Assembly: GCA_030629925.1 (NCBI GenBank)
Contig: DAOVOB010000073.1
Coordinates: 1 to 6,292 of the forward strand
Direction: 5' to 3'
DNA length: 6,292 nt
Origin: Fidelibacterota bacterium
Lineage (GTDB): Bacteria > Fidelibacterota > Fidelibacteria > Fidelibacterales > Fidelibacteraceae
Each line of letters starts with the position of its first letter. Within the stretch, counting starts at the first letter, position 1. Shown piece by piece: positions 1-6,268 of the stretch. The translations under genes and the position numbers were made by a program. Under the pieces are notes generated by a model. The model had not been told where the DNA came from. It was given only the letters and a program-made list of their open reading frames with translations, and did not search any database.

Positions 1-582
1 GTATTCACTGATATGAATATCATCATAGTTCTGTTGAGAAACGGCATATACTTTACGAGTAAAAGAAATACCTACGGAAGTATTCACTTCGTTGTAGAAT
101 ACCCTGTCAGCCTCTAATGACGGATCAACTTGATCTATCTCATCATTCTTGGCATTACTACCGTTCATCATATCAGTAGCTTCATTATCATCCACATAGA
201 CTTCAGGATGATTATTGCGTGCAATTAATTGCATTTCCTGAGGTATATACTCCCGGATCTCAATATCTGTAACTGCTCTTGGGCCATTATGTGCAATTTT
301 ATAGGAATATTCTCTGCCCTGAACAGGATCATAAAAGTTTTTCACCCCAATCCACATACCCTTTGCAGCTTGCATATCCTGATCACGATAAAAAGATTCC
401 CAGGTAAAACCCCATTGTTGCCGACCATAGACAATCGATTCCCATTCTGCACCTGTGTCATAATAGAAGTTCTGTAAAGAACCGATCGTGATCCACTTAT
501 AACGGGTAGCTCCATTTGAAACTACCGCAAGCGACATGATCAACATGATAAGTAATATTTTTTGTAAAGCTGTTTTTTTCAT
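1..582 (-). CDS. Exported protein of unknown function, receptor-linked (C-terminus outside window)
   Basis: An open frame of 194 codons with no stop runs off the left edge, so this is only the N-terminal part. The start ATG is at 580-582; an ATG five bases earlier hits a stop after two codons. A weak AGAGAG ribosome site (589-594) lies six bases upstream. Residues 1-25 look like a Sec signal peptide: a KK start, a hydrophobic run LLIMLIMSLAVV, and likely cleavage near SNGA-T. There is no lipobox cysteine, and no cysteine at all in the visible part, so it is not a SusD-like lipoprotein. The mature part is aromatic-rich, with QQWGFTWESFY (55-65), DQDMQAAKGMWIGVKNF (67-83) and HNGPR (98-102), followed by an acidic Asp/Asn-rich stretch at about 137-170. 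It starts 17 bases after the TonB-dependent receptor and is almost certainly co-transcribed with it. From memory, similar proteins with a W-G-K-N-F core follow such receptors in FCB-type genomes, but I know no function. A surface or periplasmic partner of the receptor is a guess. Confidence 0.85.
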   Translation of the reverse strand, partial: MKKTALQKILLIMLIMSLAVVSNGATRYKWITIGSLQNFYYDTGAEWESIVYGRQQWGFTWESFYRDQDMQAAKGMWIGVKNFYDPVQGREYSYKIAHNGPRAVTDIEIREYIPQEMQLIARNNHPEVYVDDNEATDMMNGSNAKNDEIDQVDPSLEADRVFYNEVNTSVGISFTRKVYAVSQQNYDDIHISEY

Positions 583-599
583 TTCATGCTCTCTTTTTA

Positions 600-3500
600 T
601 TATAAGTCAATTGAAAATTGCAAGCCAACATATATATCGCGAGGATTCATGAACAAATAAGGTGTATTCGCGGGATTGTCAATATATGCATTGTTTTCAA
701 TAATATTGGTAATTTCGGCATCGGGAACCTGAACAATACTACCCTCAACAACTCGTGACCACATTTCAGTCTCTTCGACATAGTATATCATCGAAGGATC
801 AGTCACCTGTGTTAGGTTAGAAGCAAACGTCATGGGTTGATAATCTACACCTGATGGTCGATAATCGTAGTATTTGTCTGCCTTTGCCTTTGTTTCGTCA
901 GGATAATAAGTAGGAGAGAGATGATCCTGATCCGTTTCTTCATAAGCGGCTGTGGGGAAATGTAATGATTCAAAATAGTTATCGAACTGATAACCGTCAA
1001 CCAGACCATAGGATGCACCTGTTGCCTGTCCTGCCAAACTCAATTTTTGGAGATTGAAAATATTATCAATTTCCACCACTAAGGATACATTCAGATTATT
1101 AAATTTGAATGGTTTGAATATCTTGGCATCACAATACCATGAATCCCGGATCTCAATAATATTTGAATAAAATCCTCTTGTCCGACTTATATAGTACCCG
1201 GCATCATACCAACTACCTCGAAGTGACAAGCTCCAGTTACCCAATAAGTTTCCATAACTGGCCGGTGTACGAAAAACAAGATTTGTCTTTACAGAAGGTC
1301 TCGGTATGCTTTTTGCCTGTTTTTTACTTTCAGTATTTTGGATCATATCAAGGTAAGCTTCTGAGGTTTCATCTTCATAAACAGAAGGCCATGAGAATGT
1401 TCCGGTACTGTATGCACTATAATTCAAGTTAATAAAACCACGGAACCACTCGCCGCGACGTTTCTTTAATGTAACTTCCAGTCCGCGAATATCCTGATAA
1501 TATCTATCATCACTGACTGAATAACTTACACCCGCCAAACTACGATAAGTCGTTCTAGTTGCTTGATTATTCTTATCTTTATAATAAGCTGCTATATGGA
1601 TCAAGTACTGTTTACCAAGAGCTTGGTCAAAACCTAATTCATATGAAATAGTTTTTTCAAAAGCCAATTCTGGGTTACCTATCCATGATAAGCGGTAATC
1701 ATTCCTACGTCGCATCTGGAAATAATAGTCCGGATCCATTTTCTGGTACATATGACCATAGTTGAAATATAATTTCGATGTTTCGGTAATAGGATGTGAG
1801 ATACCAATACGAGGCATGAGATGGAATTGCCCTTTAGCTTTTCTTGTAGGAAAGGTTAAAGCTTCAAGAGAATCATCTGAAGCATAAGGTTTATACAGAT
1901 TACTTATAAATTCTTCACTCCATTGTAATGAATCCATATCGTACCACATACAGTTGGGATTCCAGTATTCGCCACGTAAACCAATTTGAGCAACAAATCC
2001 TTCATATTCGATCTTATCGCTAATATAAGCATCTATTTGGAAAGGATTTTGGGTCCAAAGAGTATTTGTAGCACTCGAAGCTGAAAGCGAACGATATGCA
2101 CCGTAGTTCATATCATAATTCCAATACTGTATCTGAGCACCTGCTTTTATTTCGTTTCTGTCATTTACCTGTGATTTTATTTCGTATTTGGCCTGTAAAT
2201 GAGAGGTTTTAGTACTATCATATGGCCATTGGTAATAACCTGTAAAGAAATTTGTCGTTGCATAAGTTGTTACACCCATATTCCAAAAACCATAAGGTTT
2301 CTCGTCCATATATAGGTCAACACCATCAACACCGTCAAAAATATCATGGGTTGTGGTATCACGAGCAACACCTTCATGACTGTTATATGCAGTTTGAGAA
2401 TATTCGACACTCCCTTCCCAAAAGGTTCTTTCGTTAACCATATTCTTTAGTGTTGCTGCATACATTTGATTGTAACGTTGGGTTAATCCATAGTAGTTCG
2501 GATAGAACATGCGCGACATTGACCAACCACCGCTAACTGCTCCCGAGCCACTTGTATAAACACCCGGAGTACCTGACAAACTGGTTGCGGTACCTGAATA
2601 TTGATTTTGCATGCTGAACAAGGTAAGTTTCATTTTAGGATTTATGTCTGCCGTAACTTTGCCTGTCCATGTCCAATCATTATATTTATCTGTTGCTAAA
2701 GGCTGCAAGTATGCAGTTTGATTTGCAACAAGAGTAGTATAGAATCTTAAATTTCCAAGTTGTTTTGATACGAAAGGAACGGGTCCGCTAAAACCAACAT
2801 CAAAATTGTAATCGGGGATCAATTTATCATAAAAATCATCTCCGCGACGTACCAAATACCTAAACTGTTCTTGTAAGGCTTGCGGTGTAAGGTCATTTTC
2901 GGGATCATCATCATTCAACAAACCCTGACTAATTGCGTTCCAACCTTCAAATTTAGGATATTCACCCTGAGTTGCAAGATCCCAAGCTCCGTTCTCCGTA
3001 CCTGTCCAACAAACATCCTCATCAAGATAAGGGCGAAGAAAAATTGCGTTTTCATCAAACATGGAAGTAACTTCATTTCCACTGATATCAGTGAAAGCAA
3101 AATTCTTTGGTGCGTAGGGACTGTATTTTACATTAACATTCAGATTGTAATTTTCAGTACTACCTTCTTTGGTAACAATACTGATAACACCTGATTGTAA
3201 ATCACTGTATTCTGCACTGAATCCACCTGATTGAACCATGATCTCTTCAATAGAAGATAAAGAAATGGTAGAGATCGGGTTTCCGGTTCTGCTATCTTTC
3301 ATTGCCAAACCATCAACAAGTAGTGTCGTTTCATCAAGGTCACCCTGACGAACCGATAATCCGCTCATACCGGCTTCCATGCCGACAACATCGCCAATAC
3401 TTGTTGCAGGTAGATCTTTGATCTCATCTTTACTGATGTTCACCTGACTTGAAGCAATATCAACCTGAACCAGTTTACGTTCTGCTATAACAATGATCTC

Positions 3501-3827
3501 TTCACCTTTAAAAGCTTCAACCTGTAAATTGAAGTCCAGTGGTGTCGTTAGATCAATATTTACCAATACACCGGTTTGCTGAACTGTTGCATAACCGATA
3601 TATGTCGCCATAACTTCTTGTTCACCGGGAGGAATGTTAAGAATAACAAAAAATCCGTCAGCATTTGTTGCTGCACCCAATGAAGTGTTTCGGACCAGTA
3701 CGTTTGCCCCGGGTAAAGGTGCTCCTGTTGCTGAATCATAAACATATCCGGATATTTTTCCTGTTGTACCAGCAAAAGATATGCCTATAGTGAACAAGAG
3801 TCCCACTAATATCCATTTTAGCCTCAT
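600..3827 (-). CDS. TonB-dependent outer-membrane receptor with N-terminal carboxypeptidase-regulatory-like domain
   Basis: This is a 1075-residue outer-membrane transporter of the class that imports a ligand using TonB-ExbBD energy; the substrate is not evident. The start is well supported: AAGGAG at 3835-3840 lies seven bases before the ATG. Residues 1-19 are a Sec signal peptide (positive MRLK, hydrophobic core, cleavage at ISFA-G). Residues about 23-103 form a carboxypeptidase-D regulatory-like beta-sandwich (ISGYVYDSATGAPLPGANV, then NADGFF and GEQEV). A TonB-box-like segment EEIIVIAERK is at 109-118. The plug spans about 122-222, with LLVDGLAMKD and the conserved GGFSAEYSDLQSGVISIVTK near its end. 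The remaining roughly 850 residues are rich in alternating aromatic, amphipathic strands, as expected for a 22-strand barrel. The protein ends QFSIDL, with Leu rather than the usual terminal Phe or Trp. It has its own promoter after dnaX and leads a two-or-more-gene operon with the exported protein 17 bases downstream. No SusD gene is visible. Family confidence is high; function in detail is unknown. Confidence 0.95.
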   Translation of the reverse strand: MRLKWILVGLLFTIGISFAGTTGKISGYVYDSATGAPLPGANVLVRNTSLGAATNADGFFVILNIPPGEQEVMATYIGYATVQQTGVLVNIDLTTPLDFNLQVEAFKGEEIIVIAERKLVQVDIASSQVNISKDEIKDLPATSIGDVVGMEAGMSGLSVRQGDLDETTLLVDGLAMKDSRTGNPISTISLSSIEEIMVQSGGFSAEYSDLQSGVISIVTKEGSTENYNLNVNVKYSPYAPKNFAFTDISGNEVTSMFDENAIFLRPYLDEDVCWTGTENGAWDLATQGEYPKFEGWNAISQGLLNDDDPENDLTPQALQEQFRYLVRRGDDFYDKLIPDYNFDVGFSGPVPFVSKQLGNLRFYTTLVANQTAYLQPLATDKYNDWTWTGKVTADINPKMKLTLFSMQNQYSGTATSLSGTPGVYTSGSGAVSGGWSMSRMFYPNYYGLTQRYNQMYAATLKNMVNERTFWEGSVEYSQTAYNSHEGVARDTTTHDIFDGVDGVDLYMDEKPYGFWNMGVTTYATTNFFTGYYQWPYDSTKTSHLQAKYEIKSQVNDRNEIKAGAQIQYWNYDMNYGAYRSLSASSATNTLWTQNPFQIDAYISDKIEYEGFVAQIGLRGEYWNPNCMWYDMDSLQWSEEFISNLYKPYASDDSLEALTFPTRKAKGQFHLMPRIGISHPITETSKLYFNYGHMYQKMDPDYYFQMRRRNDYRLSWIGNPELAFEKTISYELGFDQALGKQYLIHIAAYYKDKNNQATRTTYRSLAGVSYSVSDDRYYQDIRGLEVTLKKRRGEWFRGFINLNYSAYSTGTFSWPSVYEDETSEAYLDMIQNTESKKQAKSIPRPSVKTNLVFRTPASYGNLLGNWSLSLRGSWYDAGYYISRTRGFYSNIIEIRDSWYCDAKIFKPFKFNNLNVSLVVEIDNIFNLQKLSLAGQATGASYGLVDGYQFDNYFESLHFPTAAYEETDQDHLSPTYYPDETKAKADKYYDYRPSGVDYQPMTFASNLTQVTDPSMIYYVEETEMWSRVVEGSIVQVPDAEITNIIENNAYIDNPANTPYLFMNPRDIYVGLQFSIDL

Positions 3828-3895
3828 ATAACAACTCCTTGATGTTTACTGAATAATATTGAATAACAAATATTTCGTGTTTCTTATCCTAAAAA

Positions 3896-3912
3896 TGATT
3901 ATTAATTAATCA
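3896..3912. promoter_or_regulatory. Small palindrome over the receptor transcription start (possible operator)
   Basis: TGATTA (3896-3901) and TAATCA (3907-3912) are perfect six-base inverted arms around a five-base centre. The site lies just downstream of the proposed -10 box, where transcription would start, so a bound repressor could block initiation. The arms are AT-only apart from one G/C pair each, in an AT-rich gap, so chance is a real possibility. No regulator gene is in the window. Confidence 0.3.
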
Positions 3913-3914
3913 AG

Positions 3915-3945
3915 CAAATTTATACCAATAATAAACGTTTGTCAA
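3915..3945 (-). promoter_or_regulatory. Promoter of the TonB-dependent receptor operon
   Basis: On the minus strand TTGACA (3940-3945) is a perfect sigma70 -35 hexamer. After exactly 17 bases comes TAAATT, within TAAATTTG (3915-3922), which also matches the Bacteroidetes -7 pattern TAnnTTTG. Transcription would begin near 3909-3911, giving a leader of about 80 bases before the receptor ATG. The -35 box sits just five bases past the dnaX stop codon, so the receptor operon is a unit of its own, although read-through from dnaX is possible because no terminator hairpin is seen in the gap. Confidence 0.65.
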
Positions 3946-3949
3946 CTAA

Positions 3950-5641
3950 TTATAGCAATTCGCCGTCAAAACTTTGGAGAATCTGCTTTGTTGCTTTATC
4001 AATTTCCTGCTTCTTTATAACTCTTTGCGTATCAGGTACTTTATTCTTTTCTACACGTAGTAAAAGTTGTACTCCGCATGTTTTTTTCAGACAAGAGCAG
4101 ATAATTTGTTCATTTCTTATGATAGTATTGTAGGAATATTCGTCTCCTACAATTAGTACCAATGTCCCATTTTGTATTCTACTGATCCCAACATTACAAA
4201 GTAAACTAGCAACTGCCGGTTTTTGTGGTTGAACGCAATCGACAACAGCTTGCCATTGATCTTTTACTTTTTCAATAGTGATCGCATCTACACCATTAGA
4301 TTCAATAGGCTCCGGTGCTTTCTCTATTTTAGGTTCTTCTTTCTTATCAGGAACCGCAATTTTCTTTGGAGCAAGTGTTGAGTCTTTAATATTACCATTC
4401 AATATAGGACTTGTGTAGATCTTGGGTGTTGGTTCTTTTGCTGCCGGTGCAGTCTTGATTGCTGGCTCTACTCGCGGAGCAACCGCAGGTGCAACGGGAT
4501 TTGTATAAGGCGCTGCGTGTTTCATTTGCTCGATCATTTCATCCAGTTGTCTTAAATCCTGCAAATTGGATAGTTTAATAAACAAGGTTTCCACAAGGAT
4601 CTTTGTATTGGAAGAACGTGAGATCTTAGCTATTTCATCATTGACAATAGACAGCATTCTGATCAGCGTATGGGCATCTTGAGTTTTTGCCAATTCGCTG
4701 TATTCTTTCTTGAGATTTTCTGTTGTGTTCAAGATATCGGCAGACCCATGAGCTTTAACCATATATAGATCACGCAGGAAGATCGAGAACACCGTCACAA
4801 ATTCCAAAAGATCATAACCGTGCATTAACATATCATCAATGATCCCAAGAGCCTTATCAGCCTTACCTTCAATAATTACATGATACATTGAAAAAAATAC
4901 TTCTTCACGGATAACGCCCAAAATATTCAAGATGGATTCATAAGAAATATCTTTATTGGAAAAAGCAATAACCTGTTCCAGAATGCTTTCACTGTCTCGG
5001 ATACTTCCATCACCTTTCTTGGCGATCAAGAGTAAAGAATCATCATCAATGGCGATTCCTTCCTGTTTAGCGATATTCCGCAGAAGCTCAATGACCTGTA
5101 ACAAAGGAATGCGTTTAAATTCAAATCGCTGACAGCGACTTAAGATCGTTGGCAAAACTTTATGTAGTTCCGTCGTCGCAAAAATAAACAATATATGTTT
5201 AGGTGGTTCTTCGAGGGTTTTTAATAGTGCGTTAAAGGCATCTTTTGTGATCTGATGGAATTCATCAATGATATATACCTTATATTTACCATGTGTCGGA
5301 GGATATTTTACCTGTTCACGCAAATCACGAATACTATCAATACCACGGTTTGATGCACCATCGATCTCAAGCACATCCATGCTGCGTCCTTCAGTGATCT
5401 CTCGACAGGTAGTACATTCATTGCAGGGATTGCCATCTATGGGGTTTTCACAATTCACAACTTTTGCAAGTAAACGAGCTGTGGTCGTTTTTCCCGTTCC
5501 TCGTGGTCCGGAAAAAATATAAGCATGTCCCAGCCGATCCTTTTTTATCGCATTCATTAATGTAATGGTAATATGTTCCTGACCGATAACATCCTCAAAA
5601 CGCTGAGGGCGATATTTTAAACTGATAACCTGATGACTCAT
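3950..5641 (-). CDS. dnaX: DNA polymerase III subunit tau (clamp loader ATPase)
   Basis: This 563-residue protein is the motor subunit of the clamp loader, which opens the sliding clamp and loads it at primed DNA, and whose tau tail bridges to polymerase and helicase. The AAA+ domain has Walker A GPRGTGKT (45-52), a four-cysteine zinc site at C64, C73, C76 and C79, Walker B and DExx in VYIIDEFH (122-129), sensor 1 ATTE (155-158), the SRC arginine finger (168-170), and sensor 2 in GSIRDSES (212-219). A helical oligomerisation domain follows to about residue 370. A proline/alanine-rich linker comes next, then a C-terminal domain starting near VKDQWQAVV that ends FDGELL. The length is ordinary for tau. 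The start is supported by AGGGA (5648-5652) six bases before the ATG. DEFHQIT replaces the commoner DEVHMLS, which should be neutral. No slippery heptamer lies near the linker, so a gamma form by frameshifting is not predicted. It lies just downstream of ffs, as in several bacteria, and is probably read through from it. Confidence 0.97.
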   Translation of the reverse strand: MSHQVISLKYRPQRFEDVIGQEHITITLMNAIKKDRLGHAYIFSGPRGTGKTTTARLLAKVVNCENPIDGNPCNECTTCREITEGRSMDVLEIDGASNRGIDSIRDLREQVKYPPTHGKYKVYIIDEFHQITKDAFNALLKTLEEPPKHILFIFATTELHKVLPTILSRCQRFEFKRIPLLQVIELLRNIAKQEGIAIDDDSLLLIAKKGDGSIRDSESILEQVIAFSNKDISYESILNILGVIREEVFFSMYHVIIEGKADKALGIIDDMLMHGYDLLEFVTVFSIFLRDLYMVKAHGSADILNTTENLKKEYSELAKTQDAHTLIRMLSIVNDEIAKISRSSNTKILVETLFIKLSNLQDLRQLDEMIEQMKHAAPYTNPVAPAVAPRVEPAIKTAPAAKEPTPKIYTSPILNGNIKDSTLAPKKIAVPDKKEEPKIEKAPEPIESNGVDAITIEKVKDQWQAVVDCVQPQKPAVASLLCNVGISRIQNGTLVLIVGDEYSYNTIIRNEQIICSCLKKTCGVQLLLRVEKNKVPDTQRVIKKQEIDKATKQILQSFDGELL

Positions 5642-5663
5642 GAGTGTTCCCTGCTTATAATGT

Positions 5664-5677
5664 AAAAAGACCCCAGG
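5664..5677 (-). terminator. Possible weak terminator or processing end of the SRP RNA
   Basis: The 3' strand of the SRP RNA closing stem (CCTGGGGTC in the RNA sense) is followed directly by five T residues (5664-5668). This resembles an intrinsic terminator, but the stem partner is about 90 bases upstream and the T run is short. Since dnaX begins 22 bases further on with no promoter of its own, termination here must be partial if it happens; the end may instead be set by processing. Confidence 0.3.
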
Positions 5678-5767
5678 TTGCTTGTCGCGCAGAATAAATG
5701 CCTGCCGCTGCTTCCTTCCGGACCTGACGGGGTTCGGCGGATACGCCGCCGACGAAGGCCTGAGGTC
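5669..5767 (-). ncRNA. ffs: Signal recognition particle RNA, 4.5S type
   Basis: This gene makes the RNA scaffold of the signal recognition particle, which with Ffh protein targets nascent membrane proteins to the Sec translocon. The minus strand carries the nearly invariant Ffh-binding hairpin GGTCCGGAAGGAAGCAGC with its GGAA tetraloop (5716-5719), matching E. coli 4.5S RNA across the apical region. The ends close the rod: GACCTCAGG at the 5' end pairs over nine bases with CCTGGGGTC at the 3' end (5669-5677), including one G-U pair. The size, about 99 bases, is that of the short form without the Alu domain found in most Gram-negative bacteria. The ends are inferred from pairing and may be off by a few bases. 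In the 5' arm a perfect seven-base-pair local hairpin (TCGGCGG/CCGCCGA) could compete with the long rod pairing. It lies just upstream of dnaX, an arrangement also known in Bacillus subtilis. Confidence 0.95.
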
Positions 5768-5773
5768 AATCGA

Positions 5774-5802
5774 AAAATACTCAATACACGATGATAATAC
5801 AA
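5774..5802 (-). promoter_or_regulatory. Promoter of ffs (and probably dnaX)
   Basis: On the minus strand TTGTAT (5797-5802) and TATTTT (5774-5779) are separated by exactly 17 bases, and the -10 box ends six bases before the predicted first base of the SRP RNA. The -10 region reads TATTTTTC, one base from the TAnnTTTG pattern of Bacteroidetes promoters. The 5' end set by RNA pairing and the promoter spacing agree independently. Only 27 bases separate the RNA from dnaX, and no convincing -35/-10 pair with a usable leader fits there, so this promoter probably serves both genes. Confidence 0.6.
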
Positions 5803-5820
5803 TGAAATTTGAGCTTAATT

Positions 5821-5945
5821 TATCGGGTTCGGAGTGCCAGAGTTCGGAGTCCTTGAATATCGAACACCCCCCTTCGCTAAAGCTTCAGTCTTCACCCCGA
5901 CCATTCGGGGTTACGCCCAACAAGTCGAAGGGCAAGCCGAACATT
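5821..5945. repeat. GC-rich segment with direct repeats and nested hairpins
   Basis: GTTCGGAGT occurs twice (5827-5835 and 5842-5850), 15 bases apart, and an inverted GTTCG/CGAAC pair links 5827-5831 with 5861-5865. Beyond it, CCCTTCG (5870-5876) and CGAAGGG (5926-5932) are perfect inverted arms enclosing a tight hairpin, ACCCCGA-ccat-TCGGGGT (5894-5911). The base composition is visibly richer in G and C than the AT-rich flanks. No reading frame here looks like a protein. The segment may be a dispersed repeat element or a structured RNA; the window alone cannot decide. Confidence 0.5.
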
Positions 5946-6020
5946 TGAGCATAAGATTTAAGAATTAAACTTTGTCTGTGCTACTTATCCGTCAGTTGAG
6001 GGAGCAGGAATAATTAAAAT

Positions 6021-6148
6021 GTCATCCCGGAAAGTTTCTTCACAAACTTATCCGGGATCTAAATCATTTCATTCCTCGAAAACATTGTGGATCTTTATAC
6101 AAATGAGATCCCGGATAAACAAGCTACCATCTTGTTTTCCGGGATGAC
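6021..6148. repeat. REP/BIME-like element: two imperfect hairpins in nested inverted orientation
   Basis: Two hairpins share the stem core ATCCCGGA/TCCGGGAT. The first (6024-6058) pairs eight bases, then AAGTTT with AAACTT around loop CTTCAC, with one bulged A. The second (6108-6145) pairs eight bases, then AAACAAG with CTTGTTT around loop CTACCAT, with one bulged T. The whole is also palindromic at larger scale: GTCATCCCGGAAA (6021-6033) is the exact inverse of 6136-6148, and TTATCCGGGATCT (6048-6060) is the exact inverse of 6106-6118. This is the organisation of bacterial interspersed palindromic elements, which are usually moved by RAYT-type transposases acting in trans. No such gene is present here. 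Confidence 0.8.
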
Positions 6149-6208
6149 CTCTTCCTCCTTCTCTCCGCTTCGCTTGCCCCTTTGGGACTGCGCTCCGGTC
6201 GAGATGAC
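6149..6208. repeat. Pyrimidine-rich segment ending in GTCGAGATGAC, probable dispersed repeat
   Basis: A pyrimidine-rich run follows the palindromic element directly. It leads into CGCTCCGGTCGAGATGAC (6191-6208). The terminal GATGAC (6203-6208) is the same end that closes the preceding element (GATGAC at 6143-6148) and, inverted, opens it (GTCATC at 6021-6026). From memory, sequences of the form CTCCGGTCGAGATGACA are common intergenic repeats in several bacterial groups; copy number in this genome cannot be seen. It has no clear internal inverted repeat. Confidence 0.4.
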
Positions 6209-6224
6209 AGGCTATCTGGTACGA

Positions 6225-6268
6225 CTTCAATACATAGGTAACAAAAGCCCTTCAAAACATGGGTAACA
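6225..6268. repeat. Two 19-bp direct repeats with a 25-bp period near the window edge
   Basis: CTTCAATACATAGGTAACA (6225-6243) and CTTCAAAACATGGGTAACA (6250-6268) match at 17 of 19 positions, offset by 25 bases, about two and a half helical turns. The array may continue beyond the right edge. Spaced near-identical sites of this kind are typical of transposase-binding repeats at insertion-sequence ends or of binding sites for a regulator of the next gene; neither is provable here. Confidence 0.55.

Noticed and set aside
229..477. 82-codon plus-strand open frame
   Set aside because: It is antisense to the exported protein gene, whose signal peptide, ribosome site and operon position mark the minus strand as coding.
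2880..3194. Open frames on both strands inside the receptor gene
   Set aside because: These are overlapping shadows of a clearly coding frame with domain structure throughout.
3828..3949. Terminator after dnaX
   Set aside because: The only palindrome in the gap is short, AT-rich and not followed by a T run; it fits an operator better than a terminator.
4080..4086. Run of seven A residues in the dnaX message near its 3' end
   Set aside because: It lies in the C-terminal tau domain (codons AAA AAA A after CTG), out of the X XXY YYZ register, and could not produce a normal gamma form.
5540..5546. Slippery heptamer A AAA AAG in frame in dnaX, identical to the E. coli gamma/tau frameshift site
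   Set aside because: It falls at codons 32-34, before Walker A, rather than after the ATPase domains. A -1 shift there would give only a short dead peptide, so it is probably chance.
5653..5664. TATAAG as a dnaX -10 box between ffs and dnaX
   Set aside because: It has no -35 partner at a proper distance, and transcription would start within or beside the ribosome binding site.
5682..5948. 88-codon plus-strand open frame
   Set aside because: It is antisense to the SRP RNA and then runs through hairpin repeats; the peptide has no recognisable features.
6021..6268. Possible CRISPR array from clustered repeats
   Set aside because: The repeats are of different kinds, mostly inverted, and do not alternate with uniform spacers; no cas gene is nearby.
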